A DNA stretch of 64,000 bases from Auriscalpium vulgare (lineage: Eukaryota > Basidiomycota > Agaricomycetes > Russulales > Auriscalpiaceae), in contig JAHBBC010000023.1 in NCBI GenBank assembly GCA_019915015.1, positions 186,001 to 250,000 on the forward strand, read 5' to 3'. Both the position numbers and the translations under genes were made by a program. Of the stretch, positions 33,822 to 46,097 are shown piece by piece (the first letter of the stretch is position 1; every line of letters begins with the position of its first letter). The notes beneath the pieces are model-generated. The model worked only from the letters and a program-made list of their open reading frames with translations. It was not told where the DNA came from and ran no database searches.

Positions 33822-36015
33822 TCACGCTGGCCCACTGCCTGAGATCAGATCCCCCGGAACGTCACCCCGCGGCACAATCGCGCACGCAAACTTCTCCGGG
33901 TGGCTGGCCAGTACGCATCAGCATCGCAGCACACCTCTCAATGGTGACCATAACCGTCCTCACCTAACCAGCGCATCCGTGAATGCGGCCTCTGCCGGCG
34001 TCTCAGGTGTCCGGCGCACCTCGAACGTCGCAAGCACGGACACGATTACGAGGTACAGCGTTGAGTCCACGAGGTGTCGGCCAGGGCATAACCTGTTCAT
34101 TAGTACGCGCACAGGTCAGCTGCAAGCTCTGGAGGTGGGAGGGGAAGGCACGCACCGGCGTCCGAAGCCGAAGGTCGCGGTGACCGCGGGGTCTTCTTTG
34201 AAGTGGCCGTCCTCAGTGATGTAACGTGCGGGGTTGAATGCGTCGGGATCTGGGTAGGCCTCGGGGTCGTGCATCATGACCCTGCAGCGACAGCTGAGAA
34301 GTGTTCTAAGCGTGTAGGTGAGAGCAAGCGCACCATACGTTCGTCATGATAAGCGAGCCTGTGCAACGGCGTGTCAGCTATGCTGGGAACACGAAGGACG
34401 ACAATGCGGACGTACCCTTCGGGATGAAGTAGCCTTCGTAGACGTCATCCTCGAGCGCCGCGTGCGGCAGACCTGGCGTCAGCACCGTAAGCCTCACCAC
34501 GCCACCGGTGTACAGTACGTACCAAGAGCAAGTACGGTGTGCCAGCGTAGGACCTCTTGGATGACTGCGTTCACGTACGGCATACCAGCGCGGTCGTCGT
34601 AGTTGGGCAGCCGCTCGCGGCGCGTCGCAGCGTCTACCTCGGCGCGCGCGCGCTGCTGCACATCGGGGAAGAGCGTCATCGCTAGGAAGAACACAGCCAT
34701 TGTGGTCGTGGTCTGTGGAAGCTACTATGTGCAAGCAATGAAGAGCTGAGCGTTCAGATGACGTACGGTGTCAGCACCAGCTGCAAGAACACGTTAGATG
34801 CGCACAGTAAAAAGAGCAGACGGGGGTCAGCGCACCTGCGAACAGAGAGCCAGAGGCCGCGGAAATGTCCCGCAGCCCCTGCGCCTGGTCCGCCGCCGGG
34901 TCCTCCTCGAGCTCGCGGATGCTCTCGCGCGTTAACGAGGGCGCCGCAGTCCCATTTTTCTAGATCCGGGCTCAGGCATGTCAGGCATGATGCCAGTATA
35001 TGAAGAGACGTACGATGGCCTCTTGAACCCAGCGCATCGGCGCGTTCCGAGCCTCGGAGTTGAGCCCGTGCCCGTAACGCGCGAGGGCCTTGAACCCCAT
35101 GCCGGGAAGGAACTCCGGCAGATATCCCACTGCGTGACTCAACGCTCAGGGTGCGGGAACGAGCAAGAGGAGGGTCTACTGACAGATGGGCAGGTCGTTG
35201 TACAGAATCGCGCCGGGGAGGATCGTGCGCGGTCCTATCTCGCTCATTCCGCGCGCGAGTCCCAAGTAATGGTCGTCGTGGCCGGTCACGTCATACCCAT
35301 AAGTGATGGACATGATGATCTGCCCCTGCAAGCTGCCAACCCAACCATTTCCCCGTCAGTCGCGCATCGCGTTGATGGAGTGGGATGCACGCACAGGTCG
35401 ATGTGCTCACGGAAGGCCTCCGGCGTGGTGCGCAGGGCGCGCAGGAACGTGTGCACCTTCGCGGTGAGCGCGGGGCGGTACTGCGCGACGGCGTTGGGGC
35501 GCAGGCCACGGTCGAGCGCGCGGCGCGAGCGACGCCAGTCTTCTCCCCACGGAGTGACGGGGGTGAACCACTCCAAATGCATCCTGATCGCATCGCAGTG
35601 TCATGGGCCTCCATTAGCCTCGTCCGGGAAAAGGGCGTGCTCACAGCTGATACATGGGCACGACGATGCGGTCAGAGTAGTTCGCAGCGCGCTTTTCGAG
35701 GAGATCGCGAGCAGTTGTGAGGGAGGAGATGATCACGATATGTTTCCCGAGCGCCGATACGTGCATGATGTCGCCTGGCTCTCTGTGAGAATATGTGCGA
35801 CCGGGAGCAAAGGATCACGCACCGTACTTCCGCGCCCACTCTTTGTAAACGACCCACGACCTGCTCTTGGGAATATCGAACATATTGCCAATGAGAGGAA
35901 GGCCACGCGGTCCTGGGGGGAACGGAAAGCCGCGACGGCTGCGTCTATCGTTAAAATGTTTCAAGACACCAAGGAAGGCGACGAGGACGACCACATCGAC
36001 AGCAGTGACGGGCAT
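33822..36015 (-). CDS. Cytochrome P450 monooxygenase
   Basis: A microsomal P450 split by about a dozen short introns. It begins with an N-terminal membrane anchor (MPVTAVDVVVLVAFLGVL) and the proline hinge PFPPGPRGLPLIGNMFDIP. The C-helix region WGEDWRRSRRAL, the oxygen-binding I-helix AGADT, the K-helix ExxR (QEVLRW) and the heme loop FGFGRR joined across an intron to LCPGRHL are all present, with the axial Cys intact. The end reads SHPEKFACAIVPRGDVPGDL and stops at 33822. Overall form resembles the O-methylsterigmatocystin-oxidoreductase-like CYP families common in Agaricomycetes. The substrate is unknown. No biosynthetic cluster genes flank it, so a stand-alone detoxification or oxidation role is as likely as secondary metabolism. 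Confidence 0.88.
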
Positions 36016-36521
36016 GACTGGGACAAAAGGGATTAGACGGTAAAGCCTAGGAAGGATTGGTGACGGTGCGGCTTAAGTACCTGTCGCCGCCGCCGCTCCC
36101 CACCTGAGAAGGAAGCAATTGTTTGCCAGGGCGGCGATACATGAGCTTTTACCAGCTAGTGGCTGTTACAATCGTGGGATCGCTCCAGCGGCGACGTTGC
36201 ATGAGGACTGGAGCCGCTGAGAAGGGATGTGCTATAGCCACTAGGGCGGGAGTGACCATATGGTCGAGGTCAGGCGAGGTTGTGCATTTTACGGATTGCC
36301 AGTGCCAAGATGCGTTGACAGGATGCCCGATACGTAAATGGGCCCCGAGCCGGCCCGTACATCACATCCGCGAGTACGATGCAGGGCGGAGCTCCGATGA
36401 CCAGGAAGGAAAGTCGGGCGTAGGACCTCTGGCCGTGTGTCGCGATGTGCGAAGTACGCACTGGTAGAAAGTCTTCGAGCGAAAAATATTAAGTACAAAC
36501 TTACAGTACATAACTAAAACG
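36016..36521. other. Intergenic, upstream of P450
   Basis: About 505 bp between the P450 start and the stop of the next same-strand gene. Promoter of the P450 expected; no gene seen. Confidence 0.45.
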
Positions 36522-37085
36522 TCATAGCTGCCCGCGAAGTTGCGCGAGAGCCACGCTTGCCTTGATACGCGGCAGATCGTCAATGGATATCCCTGCACCA
36601 CTCGCGCTGTACAGCACGAGGTCGAGGAATTGGGGATTCTCGATCACGCCAGGGCGCTGGAACCTCTGCGTCAGTACGACTCAGATAAAAGACCGTGGTC
36701 AGACACACGTTTCCCTCGGCGATGACCCAGCGTCTGAGGCGCTCCTTCAAGCCGGCCTCGGCCTCTGCACGGCGCTGCGCGGCTGCGTTGGAATCTTCCT
36801 CTCTCTCGCGATCGTCTCGCTTGCTCTTACTGCCGCCCTGTTGCCCAGGAGTGGCGTGTACCGCCTGAACGGCGACGGGCTCGTCACCAACTATGTGATG
36901 GCGTCAGTACAAGAGAGTTGGGGTTCGTGAAGGGGGGGGAGCATACGTTGGGCACGCGGGGCATGTGCGGTACGTTCCTTGGACACGTCCTCGCTCTGTT
37001 CGCGTATGCGTTCAGCGCGCATAGGCGACGGCAGAGCGCGACGCCTCGCGGAGGTGCTCTTGCCAACGCGTCCTTTGCTGGGCAT
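36522..37085 (-). CDS. Small basic protein, unrecognised
   Basis: Three exons joined at well-formed splice sites: start [20 protein letters not shown] at 37085, intron with donor GTATGC (about 36948-36895), a middle exon with a Lys/Arg/Glu-rich helix ([20 protein letters not shown], then [14 protein letters not shown]), a second intron (about 36718-36672), and [20 protein letters not shown] followed by [20 protein letters not shown] and stop. About 150 residues. Both introns preserve phase and the third exon is the most protein-like, so I think the gene is real. I do not recognise the family; a nuclear or mitochondrial small subunit is possible. It is divergent from PMS1 with about 400 bp between starts. 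Confidence 0.6.
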
Positions 37086-37489
37086 GGTACGTCAAGTTTG
37101 CGGGGGACTTGTCGAGGTGCGCAATTGGTTCGGTGCGTGGAAAGAAAGGGAAGAAAGGGTTTGGGGCGTACAGTCTTGATTTTGCGAGCGATATTTATAC
37201 CGGGCAACGCTGCCGATATCAGCTAGGCGGTGGGGTGAATTCGAACCACCACCGGAGCCTCCACTCGCGGCAAGAGCTTGAGATGCGGGTCATTGGAGCG
37301 TACGCACACTTGACATCAGCGTTCCGTAAATTCCAGGACGTCGACGGCTCGCGCTTGTGGCTGGATTCACGCGGAGCTCCAAGTGAAACGCGTGCCGTGA
37401 CTCTGAGCTCGTCGTGCCAGGCGGCGACGAGCACGTCGACGGCGGCATCTCACTCCTTCATATTCGTGCTCCCGACATCCTCCACGCCG
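37086..37489. promoter_or_regulatory. Bidirectional promoter region, small gene and PMS1
   Basis: About 400 bp between divergent start codons. A perfect tRNA B-box-like string (GGTTCGAATTC, minus strand near 37245) occurs but no matching tRNA could be folded around it. Confidence 0.4.
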
Positions 37490-40400
37490 ATGGATCCGTC
37501 TGCGCAGGTGAAGGCAATCGACGCACAGTCCGTCCACAGGATCACATCCGGGCAAGTCGTCGTTGACTTGCAGACGGCCGTCAAGGAGCTCGTCGAGAAC
37601 AGTTTAGATGCGAATGCGACTAACATAGGTGAGAACGTTCGCTGGCTTGCCTCATCGTGTCTGAACTTTGCGTAGAGGTCAGATTTAAGGAATATGGCCT
37701 CAGGTCCATCGAGGTGATCGACAACGGCACAGGCATTGCCCCGCAGAATTATGACAGCGTCGGTGCGTTGTCCCGCATCCTCTCTACGCCCATTACGAGC
37801 CTCAATACCAGGCTTGAAGCACCACACGTCCAAGCTCGCGTCGTTCGAGGATCTCACATCCGTCATGACGTTCGGTTTCCGCGGCGAGGCGATCTCCTCC
37901 CTGTGTGCGCTGACTGAAAGCGTCACCATCACCACTGCTATCGCTGGCGCCAAGTTTGGCACCGTTCTGGAGCTCGACAAGGACGGAAGCGTTAGGAGTC
38001 GGAGTGGGAAGGTCGCGAGACAGGTGCGCTCCGAGTTCCTTGCTGCTCTGGGTATCTGGCTGATGACATTGTCCAGCGCGGGACGACGGTGTCTGTAACT
38101 GAGCTGTTCAAGCCCCTGCCCGTGCGCCGGAAAGAACTGGAACGCAACGCGAAGCGCGAGTTTGGCAAGGCGCTGCATTTGCTGAATGCATATGCCCTAG
38201 TACCCTGCACAAAGGAGAACCAGGGCGTTGTGTTTACAGTTACTAACTTAACGCAGGGGTGCGTCCATCCGTTTCTCCATGGGGCATTGCTCATACTCTC
38301 GCAGTCGAAAGGCCGTTCAGCTGCGAACAGACGGCACCATGTCGCTCACGGCGTCTGTATCATCACTCTGGGGACCTAAGACGATGGAGAACCTTGTCGA
38401 CCTCGATCTCACCTTTGACGTCGTGACGGAGGCGTCCGTCCTTCGGCGTCGAGGGCCGGATAGCAACGTGTAAGAGACCCTTTGCTCTGCTCCGATGCCT
38501 GGCTTTCTCACGCGCCGTAGGGCGGCGAGCAATACCATTCACGTGAAGGGCCTGATCTCCAAGTTCACCGTAGGCAGCGGAAGAACCGGCACCGATAGGC
38601 AGTTCTTCTTTATCAATGGACGACCATGCAACCCGACGAAGGTAGGACTCCACTCCAAGTGGTGGCGAACAACCTCAGTCTGACGCTACGCGCTAGGTCC
38701 AAAAGGCATTCAACGAGGTTTATCGGACTTTCAACATGAACCAGTCGCCGTTCATTGTCGCGGACTTCATTATTCCATCCGGTACGAATTTACCGCTGCT
38801 CTTCACTTTGAACCGTCTGATTCCCAGCAGATTCGTGCGACATCAATGTGAGCCCCGACAAACGCACGATCCTGATTCACAGCGAGAGCAATCTCGTCGA
38901 AGCCTTGAAGGTGAGAGCCCTCTCTCCCAGTATCGCACAAGCCTTCTAAAATTGCACTACAGCACGCTCTTTCAAAAGCTTTCTCATCAGCACCGTCTAC
39001 GTTTCCGTTAAACTCGACACAGCCGCAGAGCAAAGACTCCAAGCTTGACAGGCGAAGTTCGCGGAAGTCCAAAGGCTCTGGCGATGCTGACACTACGGCC
39101 GACAAGCCTCAGGACGCGGCGCCTGTGGAGGTTACTGCAACATCAAGGCCAACATCACGTGCACTATCGCCTGTCGCACCAGGGGATGAGTCGATGATTG
39201 TCGAGGAAACCCTGATCGAATGGGAGAGCAGTCCCGGGTCTGCCGACCCAGAGTCTCAGCCATCGACAAGTAACAGCCGACCGCGCTCTCCGGTCGCCTC
39301 TGAAAACGCACTGGCGAACGCTGGCATATCTACAGTCCCGAAGCCCGCTGATAGTAAGCCTGCGGTCCTATCGCCTGAGCGCAGTCTTGAGGAGGCTGCG
39401 TCCTCGGGCGCATCGTCCGGTCGCACCCCGGCACGTGTCGAACGCATCATATCGGCGGACGGGCCGAAGGGCAGGGCGCGCGAGGTGCAGATGGTGCTCG
39501 ACACATCGGGCGCGTCGTGGAACCTGCGCCGGGGGACGGAGGCGCCGCCGCAGAAGAAAGCGCGGCATGACGTGGGCACGGGCGCAGCGAACGCTAGTGG
39601 GAGCTCGAGTGGGAGGAACGCGCGGGTGAACATGCGCGAGCAGCTGAAGGACTTTGCGAGGACGGGGAGTCAAGTTGTGGGTCGAGATGATGAAGAGGAG
39701 GACGGTGAGGATGACATCATTGCGGAGGAGGGGTCTGAGGATGGCAGAAAAGATGTCGACGTTGATGAGGTCAAGTCGGAGGAGGTGCATGTTTCCGAAA
39801 GGACAGGCGACACGGACGGAGGCGATGAGGGCGACGTGGTGGAGGTCGACGCGATGGAGGTCGACGAAAACGAGCAGGGCGAAGTGGGGGAGATGGATGC
39901 ACCCAAGGAGGAGATCGACGAGCTTCAAGACGATACCACAGGCTCTGGCATTGCAGAACCCCCCACCGACGCCATGGATGTCGACATCATTGACCTCACC
40001 GCAGACAACATCGTCGTTGACCTTCCGGCGCCGTCCCATTCGTCCAGCGTCGTGCCCGAGACGGAGCTCCTCGTTAGCGACGGCCCACAGAAGGAAATTG
40101 TCCGCACCGAGGTCGGAGAGGTGGAGCTGCTATCGTTCGACATCGACCGCGTTACACGGTCATGGCGAAATCTCAGCGACAGACTCACTTCGGCTCGGGC
40201 GTCGCAGGATGCGGCCGTTGCCGCGGCCTCGTCTGCAGAGAAGCAGGTGTTGGAGAAGTGTGCTGGTGTCAACGCTCAGGGCGACGCGAGTGAGGCGCTG
40301 ACGCGGGTCATCCACAAAGAGGATTTCGCGGGGATGGATATCGTGGGGCAGTTCAATTTGGGCTTCATCATCGCGCGCCGGCGCAAGGAGCGCGCTGATT

Positions 40401-41161
40401 TTGAAGAGGAGAGCAGAGGTGGAGGTGCGGGAATGGACATGGACGATCTGTTCATCGTCGATCAACATGCTGCGGATGAGAAGTACAACTTCGAGACGCT
40501 GCAGCAGACGACGAAGATTGAGTCGCAAATGCTCTTCAGGTGCGCCTTGTGTGCCTCATGTCCTTCTACATCTGTGTTGATGCATATTTGTGGACAGACC
40601 GCTGCCACTGGAGCTGACGGCCGCTGACGAACTCATCGCCATGGAGAACATCGACGTGTTGAAACAGAATGGGTTCGAGATCAGTGTTGCTGTTGATGAG
40701 GACGGTGAACGAAGCATCAAGCTCGTAGCTCAGCCCGTGAGCAAAAACACTGAGTTTGGGCTTCAAGGTATGTCTGCCTGGTATATACTGTACCGAGGAC
40801 ACGAGGCTGATGGAAACAGATCTCGAGGAAATCTTGCACTTGATGCACGATCTCCCCACCGGTACAATGGTCCGCTGCTCGAAGGCGCGCGCGATGTTCG
40901 CCATGCGCGCGTGCCGCAAAAGCACAATGGTCGGCGCCGCGCTGAATACGCGCCAGATGACAACGGTGCGCCACGATCCTCCTGAACCATCCTTTCTGAA
41001 ATATTCTGATTTGCGCTGGGAAGATTGTTCGGCACATGGGCACGATGGAACAGCCGTGGAACTGCCCACACGGGCGGCCCACGATGCGGCATCTGTCGGA
41101 CATCTCGGCTTTACCGGCGAGGGAGAGGGCGGTGGAGTGGGCACAGTTTGTGCCGCCATGA
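37490..41161 (+). CDS. PMS1: DNA mismatch repair endonuclease PMS1 (MutL homologue)
   Basis: Pairs with MLH1 as MutL-alpha and nicks the error-containing strand. About a dozen exons. The N-terminal GHKL ATPase shows [31 protein letters not shown] and RGTTVSV, followed by the MutL transducer domain ([36 protein letters not shown]). A long acidic low-complexity linker (about 39050-40150) joins it to the C-terminal dimerisation/endonuclease domain: [13 protein letters not shown], the nuclease metal motif [24 protein letters not shown] and the zinc-site CPHGRPT, ending FVPP at 41161. All nuclease motifs of eukaryotic PMS2/yeast Pms1 are intact. Start at 37490 ([18 protein letters not shown]) is standard for the family. 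Confidence 0.93.
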
Positions 41162-41408
41162 TATTAGTGCTTTGAATAGGCTTGTTTACTGCGAGTTTGA
41201 CATGTTTTCGAGATTATCTACTTTCTTCTAATAACATCGCGAGCGCACATACGTCGTAGGTTTTGCGGTGCCACCGGTCCGGCCGACACCTGGCAGTGCA
41301 CGTGAGGGCCGCTCTTGTCAGAACCAACTCATCAACAAATTCGCCATTCACTCTCCCTTGTTCCTTCAACAGTGCCTTCGCATATAACTAGTAGTCTTAC
41401 GGCACCCG

Positions 41409-44400
41409 ATGGCTCTCGCTGATGTCGGCGACGGTGTCGTTGTTTCATCTCAATCTATCGTCCGTCGAACACGCATTGTAAGTCACTTATCCTTGCCCAG
41501 AGAAGCGCGCGCTACTAACAAGGGATTATAACAGCAGATGACATATCAAAGGGCCATGCAGTGCAATGTATCTGTGTCGAAGCACTTCTTTCGGCAATCA
41601 TCGATGGGCGAGGTTTCGACATTGTCAAGGGCTCCGAGAAGCCAGTTTCCTTCCTACCGCCTCATTCCAGTTCATTCCAAAGATGTCCCAGAGATTGCCT
41701 GGGCGACGTGACACGTGGAGTATTGCCAAGAATGCTTTGACTGAGGCCCTGGAGATCGCAGAGTTGACGGTGGACGGCCTGCCCGTCCCAGGCGCGAAGC
41801 TGGCTTTTAGTGGGGTCCTTCGAATCATTAGGGGGCTTGACGTGCGTGGCTGTCTCCTGAAATGTTAGCTTGAACTAATGAGGAAGTGATATCATTCAGA
41901 AATCGGCAGGCAATGCCGAGATGCTGGACAAAGTCCGCGACCAAATCACGCAACTAAACTACATACTGGCCCAGAAGACTGCGCTTGACGATACAGAAGA
42001 GCTGACCACGGACGTGCAGGATTTGAAAAGGTATCCGCTCGATCATGTGCAGCGCTTCTGCTTGCGATCATTTACCCTTACCTAGAGATCTAGAGAATTC
42101 AACGCGGAGTTGGGAGGGGCGCCCTCGTCGAAGTCGACTCAGTCGATACCTTAGTGCGACCGACGACGAGGCCGAGCTTCTCCGTGTCCTGGAAGTCATC
42201 CGCCTTGCCGTGGAAAGATTTCATGTGGGTTCCCTTATCCTAAGCCTTCAGTAGTTGTCACTGACTAGAAAGCCGAAATCAGATTCGCCTTCAAATAGGC
42301 GTGCGCCAAGCTGTCGCTCGCCTCGAAGAACAAGCAAAAAAGGAGGCCGCTGCCGCCTCCCTCGCCCGCGAGCAAGCTGAGGCTGCACGAAAGGCAGCGG
42401 AGAAAGCCCGTCAGTCCCCCCACCTGCGGGCCATTGCCTGTCTCCATTGGCTAACTTCGTGTAGAGCAGAGATCCTTTCTGGCTCAAACCCTGCCTTACG
42501 CTGCCGATGCCCATTATGCCTCAGTCAGAGGGAGGGAACGCTCTCCGTGCCTGGAAGGAACGCGAACAGATGTACTGCAAGAGATCAAGGCGTGGTTGCA
42601 GAACGGCGACCCCGGGGCGAAGCCCATGTTCTGGCTCAACGGCATGGCCGGCATGGGCAAGACCTCTATCGCGCAGACGGTCGCTCTCCTGGCGGAAGGT
42701 CTCGACTTCACCATCGGCAGTTTCTTCTTCACTCGTGAGCTCAACCAACTTGCCGACGCGACCCTCGTGTTCCCGACGATTTGTCGCCAGCTCGCCGAAG
42801 GCGACGATGCTTTCTTATCCTCCGCATGGGAGGCACTGCACAAAAACAGCGGCTACGGCAGCCAATCCCCCGCGGTGCAGTGCAGCAAGCTCGTCACGGG
42901 CCCCATGTCATGTATGGATTCAAGCAGAAACGTTGTTCTGATTGTCGATGCACTCGACGAGTCAGCGAGCGAGGATCGCGCCGCGGATGTCCTGGCGAAT
43001 CTATGCAATCTCGCAGTGGATACCAGCATCACCGTTCACCTCCGCATTTTCGTCACGAGCCGACCGGAACCCCACATCCGAACGGTGCTCGAGGACCGTC
43101 CGGATATCCAAAGGTTCAACCTGCACGATATCAACACCGATTCCGTTGCAGCGGACATGCGGCTGTACCTCTCTGAAGAGTTGTCGCGGATCCCGCGGCT
43201 GCTGAGTATGACGATATCTGGCGAATGGCCCAGTCCAGACGACGTGCTCTTCCTCGCAGATAGGTCCAAGGAGCTATTCATCTACGCAGCAACAAGCATC
43301 AAGTTCATCGGCGATACCTACGCTCGCAATCCCCAGAAACAGATCGCCATCATCCGCGGTCTGCGGGCGTCTTCAAAAAACCCGTACGCGCAGCTCGACG
43401 CGCTGTACATGCAGATCTTTGCTAGCGCATTCCCATTAGGCGCAACTGATGAAGAGGATATCGAGACAGCCCGCATTGTGGTCGGAAGCATGCTTCTCAT
43501 GCGGCGCCGTATACCCATGCAGTCATTGGCGATATTCATCGGCGTTGACAGGCAGACGCTGGACAACACGCTTTACCGTATGCACTCCATCATCTTCACG
43601 CCATCGGTGGAAGACCCCGATGACGGGCCTACGTTCTACCACGTTTCTGTGCGGGAGTTTATCACGTCCCGTACGCGCTGCGGTGACGGCAGATTCGTGA
43701 TCGAGGAGTGGTCACACGAGCAGCGGCTTGCCCTCCGATGTCTCGCCATTATGCATACCCCTCGCGCGTCATTTGCTGAAGAATCAGACCATCGCTTTTG
43801 GAAGCTGGTGCTGAACTACAGTGTGAATGAGTGGACTTTCCATTTCGAACGTGCAACCAGAGAGCTGGTGCCGTCAGACATCATGCTCTTGGACCCACTG
43901 TACAAAGCCGCCGCGGACTTCGACCTAGAAATCTTCTCAGACACCCTGCTCGATGCGGATGAGCACGACATCCATGTGCATTTCACAACAGCGAACAAAA
44001 TGCTTCAGATGTTGGTACGGTTGACCTCCTGCGTTCTTTGTACAGGCTTACACACTAACACGATCCAGAGGATCGGCTTGCGCCAAGGTGTTCTGAAGAG
44101 CGAAGACGCGCCCAATGCCAATTTAATCTTCGGTACTATCTTTAGCATTGTAAGACTGGCGCAGGTAGGCTCTCGACCAACCGCCTCAGGCAGACGCCTC
44201 ACGTTGTTTGTCGTTAGGATGAAAATCCGCTGAACAGCCCTCAAAACCTTGCGGAAGATTTGACTCTGTTGCGCGAAGTACAAACTCGGCGTACTAGCTC
44301 GCATGAGCACACTCCCGGTGATCAAGCAGGAATGACATATGCGGTACGGTACGTACCCTGCAGTTCGTGCGCATATATCATAGGACAGCCTGCTGACGGC

Positions 44401-44655
44401 CATGTACACAGCGAGGTGCCGAAGCTTTTACTCACCCTGATCTTGAAACAAGCTCGGCCTTTCGGACAATGGACTGACGAAAAACGTTCCACGATCTACA
44501 AGACCGTCACTTGTGTCGCGGTGCGTAATTCGGTTAACGTAATTAGCAAATTCTGATTGAAGGTGACAAGGCGGCTTTCCGTGAGCCACCGGCATAAGCT
44601 TGACGCTTTGGAGCTGGAGGAGGCGGAGCTGCGCAATCTCGGACCTTCTGGATAA
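41409..44655 (+). CDS. NACHT-type STAND P-loop NTPase
   Basis: Start MALADVGDGVVVSSQSIVRR at 41409, then several short exons encoding a helical N-terminal domain (ALTEALEIAELTVDGLPVPG, then a coiled coil near LEEQAKKEAAAASLAREQ). The NTPase core opens FWLNGMAGMGKTSIAQTVA (Walker A), with NVVLIVDALDES (Walker B), FVTSRPEPHI (sensor 1) and a winged-helix-like part up to YHVSVREFITSR. The main exon reads through to about 44013 and further exons bring the end to LRNLGPSG at 44655. Basidiomycete NACHT proteins are signal-transducing ATPases, many implicated in non-self recognition. I see no WD40, ankyrin or TPR repeats at the C-terminus, where such sensors usually lie; only a helical tail is present. 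Confidence 0.82.
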
Positions 44656-44867
44656 TCCACACACGATGCGCCAAGCGCACCGGGCTTCGGGGGAAGTGCA
44701 GATCACCCCTGTACCTGTGCGTAACGAGCAATGGAAGCGAAGGCATCCCGGGATGCCACTGTAGAACAGCGCCAAAGCAGGGGCTCCAAAAGCAACGAGA
44801 AGGGAAGCGGGCGGAAGTGGCGAAAGCTGGGCTCCTTTCCAATCTGCACGTGTGGAGTCCGGGCTTC

Positions 44868-45801
44868 AGAATACTGGATAGGGGGACGTCAACATAACAG
44901 ACAAGTACCGCGTGACTGCATATCCCGCTGCTGCCAGGCCTAAACCAAACGCTGCGCCATCCAGCCAGATCTCCGCGCGCGACCATCGCGGACCAGCGCT
45001 CGGGAACTGTATAGAACGTAAGGAACCCATGTCTAGAAGGTTTTGGGTCAATTCATTTGACATGCAGCGTATTGGGCAGAGGAAGCTAGCTTACGCGGTT
45101 GGAGCTGCATACGTGGGTACACGAGCGCCAATGATCGATGGCCCTCAGTATTTAGCTCGTTGCCTCAATAGCGCCAAGAAAAACGCACCGTAAAATAGAG
45201 GAATATCATGGCCGGAGTACTCAGCAACGGCGCCAAGTAGAACCAGACGACTCGTATCCAGGAGGCGTTGGGGTCCGATGGGATGATTGAACCGTGAAAT
45301 TTCAGAGTGACTGGCAAGGAAAGAAGGCGCCCGCTGGTGTACATGAATCGAAAGCCGACGAGTAAGGGGAATGCGGCGACCAGTGCTGTGAGGCTAGCTG
45401 CATAGCAGGGGTAAGCATTGAGTTGAGCACCCAATTTGAATGTGGACATGCCAGAGACGATGAGCCGCGTGCACAAGATCGGCACGAAGGCGTAGTCGCG
45501 TTGCAATCGCAGGAGTGCAGAGCCAGCGACTTCGAACAAGTCGGCCCAATGATACGTGCTAAGTCTGCGACCAGGTTAGCGATGCAATGGCTGTAAAAGC
45601 GAGCCTTGCTCACACAGCGATGCAGGCGCCACAGAGTACCCAGTCAAACACTGTCGGTGCCACGCCCTTGCCTTGGTAAGCCAGGACAGCTTTGGGCAGC
45701 ACGATGACGAGGAGTATTGTGGTCATCACGGCGCGGGTGGTGGTGAGGAAGGGAGGCCTTGGAAGGACATCATCCGGCACTCGAAGTGTGGCAGGGGCCA
45801 T
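44868..45801 (-). CDS. Multi-pass membrane protein, function unknown
   Basis: Start MAPATLRVPDDVLPRPPF at 45801 followed by hydrophobic segments AVMTTILLVIVLPKAVLAY, VFDWVLCGACIAV and, after an intron (about 45608-45561), LTALVAAFPLLVGFRFMY and VVWFYLAPLLSTPAMIFLYF. A last segment near 44930 (GAAFGLGLAAAGYAVTRYL) is in a separate exon whose junction I could not resolve. It resembles the unnamed 5-8-helix membrane proteins common in basidiomycetes. The gene is convergent with the NACHT gene. Function unknown; the 3' structure is tentative. Confidence 0.6.
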
Positions 45802-46097
45802 GCCCAGGATGGCCGCTCTACGTGAGCCATATATACATGCAACAGGCGCCGAGACGTTGGAGCGACTCAATATTTACAATGACCTGCTTACAGGTTGTGT
45901 AGCATAGATTGTTAAGTCTGTTCCGAATCTCCGCATATCCCCAACAGAAGGGGTCGCCATCCATAACCGCAGGGATGTAAGCTGACAGGCCGTGATATCA
46001 GTCTGGTCATCATACATAAGGACATATATCAGCAACTAGATGGCTGCAGAGAACATACTCGATGTATCCGTGAATGATATCCTCCCACACTCCTCAT

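Noticed and set aside
33822..36015. P450 as part of a secondary metabolite cluster
   Set aside because: No polyketide synthase, peptide synthetase, terpene synthase or transporter lies next to it; neighbours are F-box genes and PMS1.
37240..37330. Possible tRNA on the minus strand with a perfect B-box (GGTTCGAATTC) and T-arm-like stem
   Set aside because: No 5' acceptor strand complementary to CCACCGC and no D-arm or anticodon stem could be paired upstream.
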